Source: JBOGEN01 sp050743265 (GTDB lineage Bacteria > Actinomycetota > Actinomycetes > JBOGEN01). From it: DNA of 58,123 bases. Of the stretch, positions 44,773 through 52,281 are shown one piece after another (positions within the stretch are counted from its first letter, which is position 1; every line of letters starts with the position of its first letter). The stretch covers positions 1 through 58,123 of the forward strand of contig JBOGEN010000098.1 of the NCBI GenBank assembly GCA_050743265.1, written 5' to 3'. The notes below the pieces were generated by a model that was given only the letters and a program-made list of their open reading frames with translations, did no database searches and was not told where the DNA came from. The position numbers were made by a program, and so were the translations under genes.

Positions 44773-46440
44773 ATGGTGGCGCGGCCGTTGCCTGTCGACG
44801 AGCGGCTCTCCGCGCTCGTCGGCATGGGCCGGGCCCTGCGGGCCGCCCGCCGGTACTCCGACGTCGTCGAGCTCGTGGCCGAGGAGGCCCTGGGAGCGCT
44901 CGGAGCCGCCAGCGTCAGCCTGTCCCGCTGGGAGGTCGACCGGCAGCACCTCCGGGTGATCGTCAACGTCGGCCGCCTGACCGAGGACGAGCAGCGGTGG
45001 CCCGTCGACGAGACGTACGCCGTACGCGTGCACCCCGAGCTCTACCCCCGGCGTCAGCAGGGTGAGGCCTCCGTGTTCCGCGTCGACGACCCGGACACGC
45101 CCGCCCGCGAACGGGCGCTGCTGACCCACCTCGACAAGGCCACCTCCTTGGCGACGCCGATCCGCTACGACGGCGGCTACTGGGGGGAGCTGTACGCGAC
45201 GAGGGATGTCTCCGACCCCCCGTTCACCGACGACGACCTCGTGTACGCCGAGGCCGTGGCCGACTACGTCTCGGTGGGACTCGCCCACGCCGACCACGTC
45301 GCGCAGGTCGGGCGGCTGGCCTTCGAGGACGGCCTCACCGGCCTGGCGAACCGTCGCGCCCTGGACGCCCGCCTCGACGAGGCGTTCGAGGAGGTGCGCG
45401 ACGCCGGCACGGTGGTGAGCCTGCTGCTCGTCGACGTGAACGGGCTCAAGGGAGTCAACGACGAGCACGGGCACGAGGCCGGGGACGCCGTCCTCGTCGA
45501 GGTCGGGCGCATCCTGTCCGCGGTCGCTGCCGACGTGCCGGACAGCCTGCCCGCCCGGCTCGGGGGTGACGAGTTCTGCCTGCTCCTCGTCGGGCCGTCC
45601 GCGGACACCGCGGCGGAGCTCGCGGAGGAGGTCGTGCGGTGCGGCCGTCTCGTGTCCGGCGTGTCCGGGCTCTCGTGCGGTGTGGCGTCCACGGGCGAGC
45701 CCGTGCTCGGCCGGGTCGAGAGCCCTGCCGTCCTGCTGCGTCTGGCCGACGCCGCGCAGTACCGCGCCAAGCGGGAGCACTCCCTCGAGCCGGTCGTCGC
45801 CGGACGGACCGCGCTGGGTGTCGAACGTGACCTCGAGGCGAGCGAGCCGGCCGAGCGCCGGTCCCGTCGGGGCAGGCTCTCGCCGGACGTGGGACGGTTC
45901 CTCACCGGGGCCCTGGCCGCGCTGGACGGCGTGCCGGACGCGTCCGACGAGGAGCGGCTGCGCGTCCTCGCCGCGGCGGCGGAGAGCAGCCTCGATGCGG
46001 CCGCCTGGTTCGTGAGCAAGGTCCCTCCGCAGGGCGACGTGCTCGTCGCCGTCGCCGAGTCCACCCCGCGGCGCGGCGTCAGCACGGATCCCACCTGGTC
46101 CGGCTCGCTGGTCGGGACGGAGTGGCCGCTGGCGGAGTACCCCCAGTCGCGGGACGCCGTTGCGGGCGGATGGTTCGCCGTCGAGCTCGGCGGGCCGGGG
46201 AACGACCCGGCCGAGGAGGCCGTGCTCGTGGCGAGCGGCCACACCTCGATGGTCGCCGCCGGTGGCACGGCGGCCGGGGGGTCGGCCTGGCTCGTCGAGG
46301 TCTTCGCCGACGCGCTGAGCCTGTCCGTGGTCGGGCTGGGTCCGGCGTTGCGCGGGCTGGTGGCGGCCGCGCTCGCACCCCGCCACGGCACCGGGCCGGG
46401 CAGCACGTCGGCCTCGTACGCCGTCCCGCACCAGCGCTGA
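44773..46440 (+). CDS. GAF-GGDEF diguanylate cyclase with a C-terminal sensor-like domain
   Basis: Predicted to make cyclic-di-GMP. It has 555 residues: a GAF-like domain (about 10-170), a GGDEF domain (about 182-350) with DGLTGLANRRAL and an intact RLGGDEF (GGDEF 264-268), then a linker and a third domain (about 365-550) with a GAF-like size. There is no RxxD five residues before GGDEF, so product inhibition by an I-site is not expected. No membrane segment, so a cytosolic sensor. ATG at 44773 with AAGGAGG. A cAMP cyclase lies 3 kb upstream. Confidence 0.9.
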   Translation: MVARPLPVDERLSALVGMGRALRAARRYSDVVELVAEEALGALGAASVSLSRWEVDRQHLRVIVNVGRLTEDEQRWPVDETYAVRVHPELYPRRQQGEASVFRVDDPDTPARERALLTHLDKATSLATPIRYDGGYWGELYATRDVSDPPFTDDDLVYAEAVADYVSVGLAHADHVAQVGRLAFEDGLTGLANRRALDARLDEAFEEVRDAGTVVSLLLVDVNGLKGVNDEHGHEAGDAVLVEVGRILSAVAADVPDSLPARLGGDEFCLLLVGPSADTAAELAEEVVRCGRLVSGVSGLSCGVASTGEPVLGRVESPAVLLRLADAAQYRAKREHSLEPVVAGRTALGVERDLEASEPAERRSRRGRLSPDVGRFLTGALAALDGVPDASDEERLRVLAAAAESSLDAAAWFVSKVPPQGDVLVAVAESTPRRGVSTDPTWSGSLVGTEWPLAEYPQSRDAVAGGWFAVELGGPGNDPAEEAVLVASGHTSMVAAGGTAAGGSAWLVEVFADALSLSVVGLGPALRGLVAAALAPRHGTGPGSTSASYAVPHQR

Positions 46441-46566
46441 CCCGCGCCTGCGAGGGACCCGACCGTCCCTGTGGCCCGAGCTAGACCGGGTCGTGAGACG
46501 CCGATGTGTGTCCCCTGCCGATCATGGGTACAGCGCGCGCACAAGGCGACACGGGGAGGTCCCTCC

Positions 46567-47943
46567 ATGGGGCTGACAGCAGTACTCGACCGCGAGCGCA
46601 CGATCGCTGGACCGGGCTTCAACCGCTGGTTGATCCCTCCGGCCGCCCTCGCCATCCACTTGTCCATCGGTCAGGTCTACGCGTTCAGCGTGTTCAAGAC
46701 CCCGCTGGTCGAACGCTTCGGGACCTCGCTCACGCCGATCGGGATCATCTTCTCCATCGCGATCGTCATGCTCGGGCTCTCCGCCGCGTTCGGCGGCCGG
46801 TGGGTGGAGCACAACGGCCCGCGCAAGGCGATGACGCTGTCGGCCCTGTGCTGGTCGACCGGGTTCCTGGTCTCCGCGGTCGGCGTCGCCGGAGGCCAGC
46901 TGTGGCTCGTCTACCTCGGCTACGGCTTCCTCGGGGGCATCGGCCTGGGCATCGGCTACATCTCCCCGGTGTCCACGCTCATCAAGTGGTTCCCTGACCG
47001 GCCGGGGCTCGCGACCGGGCTGGCCATCATGGGCTTCGGCGGTGGAGCGCTCGTCGCGTCCCCCTTGTCCGCGCATCTCCTGGAGACGTACGCCAACAGC
47101 CCCGCGAACGCGGTCGAGCCCGCTTTCCTCACCCTCGGCCTGGGCTACCTGGTCGTCATGCTGCTCGGTGCGTTCACCGTGCGCGTTCCGGCGGCTGACT
47201 GGTCTCCGCCGAACTGGACTCCCTCGCAGCGGGTCGCGGGCGCTGACGCCGGCCCGTCGTCGGGCATGACCGCGGTCACCGCGATGCGGACGAAGCAGTT
47301 CTGGCTCCTCTGGACCGTGCTGTTCTGCAACGTCACCGCCGGCATCGGCATCCTCGAGCAGGCAGCCCCGATGATCGCGGACTTCTTCAGCGAGGTGAAC
47401 GCGGCGGAGGCGGCCGGTTTCGTCGGCGTGCTCTCGCTGTGCAACATGACCGGCCGCTTCGTCTGGTCGTCCACGTCCGACCTGCTCGGGCGACGGCGCA
47501 CGTACATCGGCTACCTCGGCATCGGCGGCCTGCTGTACGTGCTCGTGGCGACCACCGGCACCGCGTCCGTCGCGTGGTTCGTGCTGCTGACGGGCGTCAT
47601 CATCTCCTTCTACGGCGGCGGGTTCGCCACCGTCCCGGCGTACCTCAAGGACCTGTTCGGGGTGCGCGAGGTGGGTGCGATCCACGGGCGGCTGCTCACC
47701 GCGTGGTCGGCCGCCGGAATCGCGGGCCCGCTCATCGTCAACGCGGTCGCCGACTCGCAGACGGCCGCCGGACGGTCGGGGGCCGACCTGTACACGCTGT
47801 CGCTGTTCGTCATGGTGGGCTTCCTCGTGGTCGGGTTCGTTGCGAACCTGCTCATCCGCCCGGTTTCGGCGCGGGAGTCGACACACGACACGGCGAGCGC
47901 GCAGCGCGTGGCCGACGCTCAGGCGAGTACGAGGAGGAGCTGA
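46567..47943 (+). CDS. OFA-family major facilitator (oxalate/formate antiporter type)
   Basis: Twelve-segment secondary transporter, 458 residues, of the oxalate:formate antiporter family: HLSIGQVYAFSVFKTPLVE (31-49), GGIGLGIGYISPVSTLIKWF and a C-half LCNMTGRFVWSSTSDLLGRR repeat of the MFS loop motif. Family members exchange small carboxylates such as formate. A gene for a 45-residue one-segment partner follows, and formamidase lies 1.4 kb downstream, so formate export or exchange is the favoured role; this is inference. ATG at 46567 with GGGGAGGT upstream. Confidence 0.88.
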   Translation: MGLTAVLDRERTIAGPGFNRWLIPPAALAIHLSIGQVYAFSVFKTPLVERFGTSLTPIGIIFSIAIVMLGLSAAFGGRWVEHNGPRKAMTLSALCWSTGFLVSAVGVAGGQLWLVYLGYGFLGGIGLGIGYISPVSTLIKWFPDRPGLATGLAIMGFGGGALVASPLSAHLLETYANSPANAVEPAFLTLGLGYLVVMLLGAFTVRVPAADWSPPNWTPSQRVAGADAGPSSGMTAVTAMRTKQFWLLWTVLFCNVTAGIGILEQAAPMIADFFSEVNAAEAAGFVGVLSLCNMTGRFVWSSTSDLLGRRRTYIGYLGIGGLLYVLVATTGTASVAWFVLLTGVIISFYGGGFATVPAYLKDLFGVREVGAIHGRLLTAWSAAGIAGPLIVNAVADSQTAAGRSGADLYTLSLFVMVGFLVVGFVANLLIRPVSARESTHDTASAQRVADAQASTRRS

Positions 47944-47946
47944 CCC

Positions 47947-48084
47947 ATGCCGACCGACGTGACCAGGCCGTCAGAGGGAACCGGCGAGGTCGTCCGCGCG
48001 GCGCTGCTCTGGGTGCTCGTGGCGATCGCGCTCACCTACGGCATCGTCCAGACCGTACGTTCGGCAGCCGCGCTCTTCGGGTGA
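47947..48084 (+). CDS. 45-residue small subunit of the OFA-type transporter
   Basis: An open frame too short for most gene callers: ATG at 47947, four bases after the transporter stop, ending TGA at 48082-48084. The product is MPTDVTRPSEGTGEVVRAA followed by one hydrophobic helix (LLWVLVAIALTYGIVQTV) and RSAAALFG. Single-helix proteins of this size are found directly after OFA transporters in other genomes and are annotated as MFS transporter small subunits. Spacing and codon use fit a real gene. Confidence 0.72.
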   Translation: MPTDVTRPSEGTGEVVRAALLWVLVAIALTYGIVQTVRSAAALFG

Positions 48085-48116
48085 CGCGCGGGTGGTGACA
48101 ACCCCTTGACGTTGCA

Positions 48117-48142
48117 CGCTCGGGAGACGAGGCTCCCGGGCG
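48117..48142 (+). terminator. Hairpin between the transporter genes and the zinc-ribbon gene
   Basis: CGCTCGGGAG (48117-48126) pairs with CTCCCGGGCG (48133-48142) at nine canonical positions plus one G-U, with a 6-nt loop. It lies 33 bp after the small-subunit stop. It could end the transporter transcript or attenuate read-through to the amidase genes. Confidence 0.5.
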
Positions 48143-48179
48143 ACCCTCGGGGGTGGGCGTAGCCGTTCGCGAGGTGCGT

Positions 48180-48461
48180 ATGGCGACGTATGAGTACCGC
48201 TGCGCGGGCCACGGCCGATTCACCGTCCAGCATCCGATCGGCACCGCTCCCGAGGACGAGGTCTGTGCCGCCTGCGGTGCGGATGCACCCCGCGTGTTCA
48301 GCCCCCCGCTCCTCGGCCGGACGCCGGCCGGTGTCGCGCGTCTGCGCGGCCTGGAGGAACGCAGTACCGATCACCCCGACGTGGTGACGCACGTGCCGCC
48401 GAAGCGGGGGCCCGCACCCGCGCCGGTGCACCCGTCGTGGGCGAACTTGCCGCGGCCATGA
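48180..48461 (+). CDS. FmdB-type zinc-ribbon protein
   Basis: A 93-residue protein starting MATYEYRCAGHG, the N-terminus of the FmdB (CxxC ribbon) family. Ligands are C8 and H11 (His where most members have a second Cys) plus C29 and C32 in CAACG. The rest is Pro-rich and disordered. FmdB was first described as a regulator of methylotroph formamidase; its place just before an amide channel and formamidase supports that context. ATG at 48180 with GAGGTG five bases upstream. Confidence 0.85.
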   Translation: MATYEYRCAGHGRFTVQHPIGTAPEDEVCAACGADAPRVFSPPLLGRTPAGVARLRGLEERSTDHPDVVTHVPPKRGPAPAPVHPSWANLPRP

Positions 48462-48567
48462 GCCCGGCATCCGAATCCGACCGGGCGCGCGCCCGCGTCC
48501 GGAACGGCTTCTGCTGACCGATCGGCTCCCGGCCGGACGGTCGGGTGCCGGAGTTCCGGAGGTGCGT

Positions 48568-49260
48568 ATGGCCGCAGTGGGCCTGCTCTATGTCGGAGCG
48601 ATTCTCTTCCTCAACGGGGTCATGCTCCTGGGCCTGGTGGACCCGAAGTCAGCGGCACCGCTCAACCTGTTCGTAGGCGGGCTGCAGGTCGTCACCCCGA
48701 CCGTGCTGATCATCCAGTCGGGTGGCGACCCGGACCTGATCCTGGCCGCGTCCGGGATCTACCTCTTCGGGTTCACGTACCTGTACGTCGGGATCAACCT
48801 GCTCGCGGGCCTCGACGGCACCGGCGTGGGCTTCTTCTCCTTGTTCGTCGCGATCGCCGCGCTCGGCTACTCAGCGGCGTTCTTCGACAACCTCGACGAC
48901 GAGCCCTTCGGGGTGATCTGGCTCTACTGGTCGTTCCTGTGGCTGCTGTTCTTCCTCGTTCTCGGGCTGAGAAAGGAGCGGCTGACCAGGTACACGGGGG
49001 CCGTCGCCGCCGTCGAGGGCTGGGTCACCGGCGCCATCCCCGCGATGTTGATCCTCACCGGCCGCTGGGACCAGGACGACTACTCCACGATCGCCGTCGT
49101 GCTCGCCGTGGTCGGCGTCGTGATGGTGGTCGCCCTGTGGCCCCTCACCCGTCCGCCGGCCATCGCGGAGGACTCAGGTGCGGCCGAGGGCGTCTCCGTG
49201 CCGCAGGCCCGCGCCACGGGGACCACCACATCCGAGGCCGAGACACCCGAGAGGAGGTGA
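48568..49260 (+). CDS. AmiS/UreI family amide/urea channel
   Basis: Membrane channel for urea or short amides, 230 residues with six hydrophobic segments: about 4-26, 33-50, 57-80, 84-105, 114-134 and 140-190 (the last region contains two). VGLLYVGAILFLNGVMLLG and LYWSFLWLLFFLVLGL are typical. The last 40 residues are a charged cytoplasmic tail. I chose the ATG at 48568, five bases after GGAGG, over the GTG at 48562. It precedes formamidase by 63 bp on the same strand, so it likely admits formamide or acetamide. Confidence 0.9.
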   Translation: MAAVGLLYVGAILFLNGVMLLGLVDPKSAAPLNLFVGGLQVVTPTVLIIQSGGDPDLILAASGIYLFGFTYLYVGINLLAGLDGTGVGFFSLFVAIAALGYSAAFFDNLDDEPFGVIWLYWSFLWLLFFLVLGLRKERLTRYTGAVAAVEGWVTGAIPAMLILTGRWDQDDYSTIAVVLAVVGVVMVVALWPLTRPPAIAEDSGAAEGVSVPQARATGTTTSEAETPERR

Positions 49261-49323
49261 GTGCTGACCGCGCCCGGAGCGCGCCGAGGAACCGAGTGAG
49301 CGATCAGTGAAGGAGGGCGGGAC

Positions 49324-50577
49324 ATGCCAGAGGTCGTGTTCAGCGTCGACCAGTCCAAGTCCATGCGTGACCAGGTGGTGCCCGGCCACAACCGGTGGCA
49401 CCCCGACATCCCCGTCGCCGCCATGGTCCGTCCCGGTCAGGAGTTCCGGGTCGAGTGTCGCGAGTGGACCGACGCCCAGCTCGGCAACAACGACTCCGCC
49501 AACGATGTCCGCGACGTCGACCTGTCACATGCGCACATGCTCAGCGGTCCGATCGGCGTCGAGGGCGCCGAGCCCGGGGACCTCCTCGTCGTCGACATCC
49601 TCGACCTCGGGGCTTGCCAGCCGCCGCAGGAGTACGGGGACGCCCCGGGGCAGGGCTGGGGCTACACCGGTGTGTTCGCCAAGGTAAACGGCGGCGGCTT
49701 CCTGACCGACTACTTCCCTGACGCGTACAAGGCGATCTGGGACTTCCACGGTCAGGTGGCCACCTCACGGCACCTGCCGGGCATCCGGTACACGGGCATC
49801 ACCCACCCCGGGCTGTTCGGGACAGCACCGTCGGCGGAGCTGCTGGCGCGGTGGAACCAGCGCGAGCGGGCCCTCATCGCGACGGACCCGAACCGCGTCC
49901 CGCCGCTGGCGCTGCCTCCGCTGGAGCAGAACACCCTGGGCGGGCAGGCCAACGGGGGCGTGGCCGCCGGCATCGCACGCGACGGCGCACGTACGGTCCC
50001 CGCCCGTGAGAACGGCGGCAACCACGACATCAAGAACTTCACACGCGGGTCGCGCGTGTTCTACCCCGTCCATGTGAAGGACGCCAAGCTCTCGGGCGGC
50101 GACCTCCACTTCAGCCAGGGCGACGGTGAGATCACGTTCTGCGGCGCCATCGAGATGGGAGGCTTCATCGACTTCCACGTCGACCTCATCAAGGGCGGCA
50201 TGCAGAAGTACGGCATCTCGACGAACCCGGTGTTCATGCCGGGCAACGTCGAGCCGCGGTACTCCGAGTTCATGACGTTCATCGGCCTCTCCGTCGACCA
50301 CGACACGGACACGAACTACTACCTGGACGCGACCGTGGCGTACCGGCGGGCGTGCCTGAACGCCGTGGAGTACCTCAAGACGTTCGGCTACACCGGCGAG
50401 CAGGCGTACCTGCTGCTCGGGTCGGCCCCTGTCGAGGGCCGGATCTCCGGCATCGTCGACATCCCGAACGCCTGCTGCTCGCTGTACGTGCCGACGCGGA
50501 TCTTCGACTTCGACATCCGTCCGACGGCCGAGGGCCCGCGCCGGCAGGACCGGGGGCAGTGTGCGGTCACCTCGTGA
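49324..50577 (+). CDS. fmdA: Formamidase (acetamidase/formamidase family)
   Basis: Hydrolyses formamide to formate and ammonia. It has 417 residues, the usual size of FmdA. The N-terminal HNRWHPDIP, the central THPGLFGTAPS, and ARENGGNHDIKNFTRGSRVFYPV are the conserved blocks; CGAIEMGGFIDFHVDLIKGGM and late DIPNACCSLYVPTRIFDFDI complete the fold. ATG at 49324 with GAAGGAGGG upstream. With the amide channel, the FmdB-type protein and the OFA transporter it forms a formamide-to-formate cluster giving nitrogen and possibly electrons. A tandem-repeat block and a strong terminator follow. Confidence 0.95.
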   Translation: MPEVVFSVDQSKSMRDQVVPGHNRWHPDIPVAAMVRPGQEFRVECREWTDAQLGNNDSANDVRDVDLSHAHMLSGPIGVEGAEPGDLLVVDILDLGACQPPQEYGDAPGQGWGYTGVFAKVNGGGFLTDYFPDAYKAIWDFHGQVATSRHLPGIRYTGITHPGLFGTAPSAELLARWNQRERALIATDPNRVPPLALPPLEQNTLGGQANGGVAAGIARDGARTVPARENGGNHDIKNFTRGSRVFYPVHVKDAKLSGGDLHFSQGDGEITFCGAIEMGGFIDFHVDLIKGGMQKYGISTNPVFMPGNVEPRYSEFMTFIGLSVDHDTDTNYYLDATVAYRRACLNAVEYLKTFGYTGEQAYLLLGSAPVEGRISGIVDIPNACCSLYVPTRIFDFDIRPTAEGPRRQDRGQCAVTS

Positions 50578-50589
50578 GCCGGTCACCCC

Positions 50590-50676
50590 GCAGGCGGTGA
50601 CCTCTCGTAGGCGGTGACCTCTCGCAGGCGGTGACCTCGCGCAGGGCCGCGACCTCGCGAAGGCCGTGATCCTCGC
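50590..50676. repeat. Five-unit 17-18 bp tandem repeat after fmdA
   Basis: Units GCAGGCGGTGACCTCTC (50590), GTAGGCGGTGACCTCTC (50607) and GCAGGCGGTGACCTCGC (50624), then two diverged 18-bp units at 50641 and 50659. Identity falls away from the gene, as if the array grew near the stop codon. It lies in the 330-bp gap between fmdA and the small zinc ribbon, before the terminator. Confidence 0.85.
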
Positions 50677-50704
50677 CGGGTCGTGACCCCCGTGACGAGG
50701 GGCT

Positions 50705-50735
50705 GGACGCCGGGAGCCTCGTGCTCCCGGCGTCC
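50705..50735 (+). terminator. Terminator of the formamide cluster
   Basis: GGACGCCGGGAGC (50705-50717) and GCTCCCGGCGTCC (50723-50735) form a perfect 13-bp stem with a 5-nt loop. There is no U-tract. It is the strongest intergenic hairpin in the window outside the two related palindromes. Confidence 0.7.
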
Positions 50736-50907
50736 GGCGCGTGAGTTCGGGCACGCGCCGTGGGCGATCTGCCCCTAGACCTCCCGTTTTTTCCAGGATT
50801 GACCTGCCCGTCTGCCGGGAAAACCTCAGGCACAGGGCGGTTCTGCCGCCCTCCCTGTCGGTTCCCGGGAGATGCGGAGGCGCTCCCGTCGGGTGCGGGA
50901 GCGAGCG
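50736..50907. other. Leader-like region before the small zinc ribbon
   Basis: Contains GGCGCGT...ACGCGCC just after the terminator, a T6 run near 50787, TTGACC at 50799-50804 as a possible -35 with AAACCT 17 bases later, and a perfect hairpin AGGGCGG/CCGCCCT (50835-50853). No known riboswitch consensus is recognisable. Possibly the promoter and structured leader of the next gene. Confidence 0.3.
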
Positions 50908-51072
50908 ATGACCCCGGAGATCTTCTCCGCCTGGACGTGCCCGGAGTGCGACGTCGAGGGGCGTAGCCCCGCCGGCGATGCGGTGACCTGCTGGAACTGT
51001 GACGGGCCCGTCGTGGTGACCGCCCGTCCCGTGGTCCGCAGCCGGACGGACTGGCTCCGCGAGGCCGGCTGA
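50908..51072 (+). CDS. Small zinc-ribbon protein
   Basis: A 54-residue protein with CPEC (C11, C14) and CWNC (C28, C31), a four-Cys zinc knuckle, then a basic strand (VVTARPVVRSRTDWLREAG). I use the ATG at 50908, with GGGAGCG upstream; an in-frame ATG at 50872 would add 12 Arg-rich residues. It is isolated, convergent with the fluoride channel operon. Function unknown. Confidence 0.65.
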   Translation: MTPEIFSAWTCPECDVEGRSPAGDAVTCWNCDGPVVVTARPVVRSRTDWLREAG

Positions 51073-51081
51073 CCCGAGGTC

Positions 51082-51111
51082 CGGCCGGCCCCGAGGCGGC
51101 CGGCCCCGAGG
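51082..51111. repeat. 15-bp perfect tandem duplication after the zinc-ribbon gene
   Basis: CGGCCGGCCCCGAGG at 51082-51096 and again at 51097-51111, filling the gap between two convergent genes. Confidence 0.8.
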
Positions 51112-51113
51112 CG

Positions 51114-51500
51114 CTACCCGGCGTCCCCCCACAGCCACAGCGCGACCGCACGGCCTGCTGTGGCCGCACCGATCGTGGTCGCCACCGTGGCGACCACGTT
51201 GACGGTCGCGACGAACCGCGCGCCGTCCTCGGCCAGCCGGATCGTCTCGAAGCTGAACGTCGAGTACGTCGTGAGCGCGCCGCACAGGCCCGTCCCGAGG
51301 AGCGCGAGCAGCGCGGTGCCGAGCGCGCCCGAGCCCGCCGCCGTGACCAGCAGCCCCAGTACCAGTGAGCCGACAGCGTTGACGGTGAACGTGCCCCACG
51401 GGAAGACCGTGTCGTGCAGGCGCTGGACGAGCCGGTCCGTGAGGTAGCGCAGCGTCGCGCCGAGCGCGCCGCCGGCAGCGACAAGCAGCGCCGTGCTCAT
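51114..51500 (-). CDS. Fluoride channel subunit FluC/CrcB (copy 1)
   Basis: Small dual-topology fluoride export channel, 128 residues with four membrane segments. GGALGATLRYL (10-20), FPWGTFTVNAVGS (33-45; N41 is the conserved pore Asn) and GLCGALTTYSTFSFE (71-85) are the family signatures. The first Phe of the FSTF pore box is Tyr here. The ATG at 51500 overlaps the DUF190 stop (ATGA). It is paired with a second CrcB copy two genes upstream; heterodimeric channels made from two such genes are known. Confidence 0.93.
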   Translation of the reverse strand: MSTALLVAAGGALGATLRYLTDRLVQRLHDTVFPWGTFTVNAVGSLVLGLLVTAAGSGALGTALLALLGTGLCGALTTYSTFSFETIRLAEDGARFVATVNVVATVATTIGAATAGRAVALWLWGDAG

Positions 51501-51841
51501 CCGGCCTTGGTGTCGCTGGTGTAGCGGACGACCTCGACCTCGTCGAGGGTGACGAGCCCCTGGGTCATCAGGTCGTCGAGCTGTGGGAGGAAGGCGCGCA
51601 CCCGGTCCTCGACGTCGACCACCATCACGGCGACCGGCAGGCTGCCCCCGAGACTGAGGATGCGGGTCGTGTGCACCACGTTCGAGGTGCCGAACCCCTC
51701 CACGCCGTGGAACACCGAGGCACCGGCGAGCCCGGCCGCGTGCGCGCGGTGGACGATCTCGCTGGCGAGCGGCTTGCCGTGCCAGGTGTCGTCCTCGTCG
51801 ACGTGCACCGTCAGCCGGAGCTCGCGACTGTGCTCGCTCAC
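51497..51841 (-). CDS. DUF190 (PII-like) protein
   Basis: A 114-residue protein of the DUF190 family, which has a PII/ferredoxin-like fold. RLTVHVDEDDTWHGKPLASE (9-28) and AGASVFHGVEGFG (40-52) are characteristic, as is LPVAVMVVDVEDRV. In many genomes DUF190 lies between two crcB genes, as here. The GTG at 51841 is four bases after the stop of the second channel gene. Proposed to regulate or modulate fluoride export; untested. Confidence 0.9.
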   Translation of the reverse strand: MSEHSRELRLTVHVDEDDTWHGKPLASEIVHRAHAAGLAGASVFHGVEGFGTSNVVHTTRILSLGGSLPVAVMVVDVEDRVRAFLPQLDDLMTQGLVTLDEVEVVRYTSDTKAG

Positions 51842-51845
51842 GACC

Positions 51846-52277
51846 TCACCTCCCGTGTCGGCGGGCTCGGAGTAGGGCCCGCGTCAGGCTGACGCCCGCC
51901 AGCGCCGCAGCCAACGCTACTGCCGGCGTGGCGACCAGGTAGACCAGCGCGGTGCCCGTGGCCTGGTCCTCGACGAGGGCGGTGTACTCCACGGCGTACG
52001 CGGAGAACGTGGTGAACCCGCCCAGCACGCCGACACCGAGGAACGGGCGGACGAGCCGGTGCGCGCGGTACGCCTCGCTGATGAACACGAGGAGCATGCC
52101 GATGGCGAAGCATCCGACGAGGTTCGTGAGGAAGGTCGCCCACGGGAACCGGCCCGTCTCCGGCGGCAGCGCCTGGGTCATCCCGTACCGGGCCAGAGCT
52201 CCCAACGCGCCACCGACCGCGACCGCGGCGACCGTGAGGCCCTCACCCGCGAGGGCGCGGTACGGGGAAGCCGCCAC
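51846..52277 (-). CDS. Fluoride channel subunit FluC/CrcB (copy 2)
   Basis: Second fluoride channel subunit, 143 residues with four membrane segments. GGALGALARYGM (20-31), FPWATFLTNLVGCF (pore Asn present) and GGFTTFSAYAVE are visible; its pore box keeps the first Phe and has Tyr for the second, complementary to copy 1. I chose the GTG at 52277, five bases after the selD stop, as the first in-frame start. The short gap places it in the selD operon. Confidence 0.9.
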   Translation of the reverse strand: MAASPYRALAGEGLTVAAVAVGGALGALARYGMTQALPPETGRFPWATFLTNLVGCFAIGMLLVFISEAYRAHRLVRPFLGVGVLGGFTTFSAYAVEYTALVEDQATGTALVYLVATPAVALAAALAGVSLTRALLRARRHGR

Positions 52278-52281
52278 CGTG

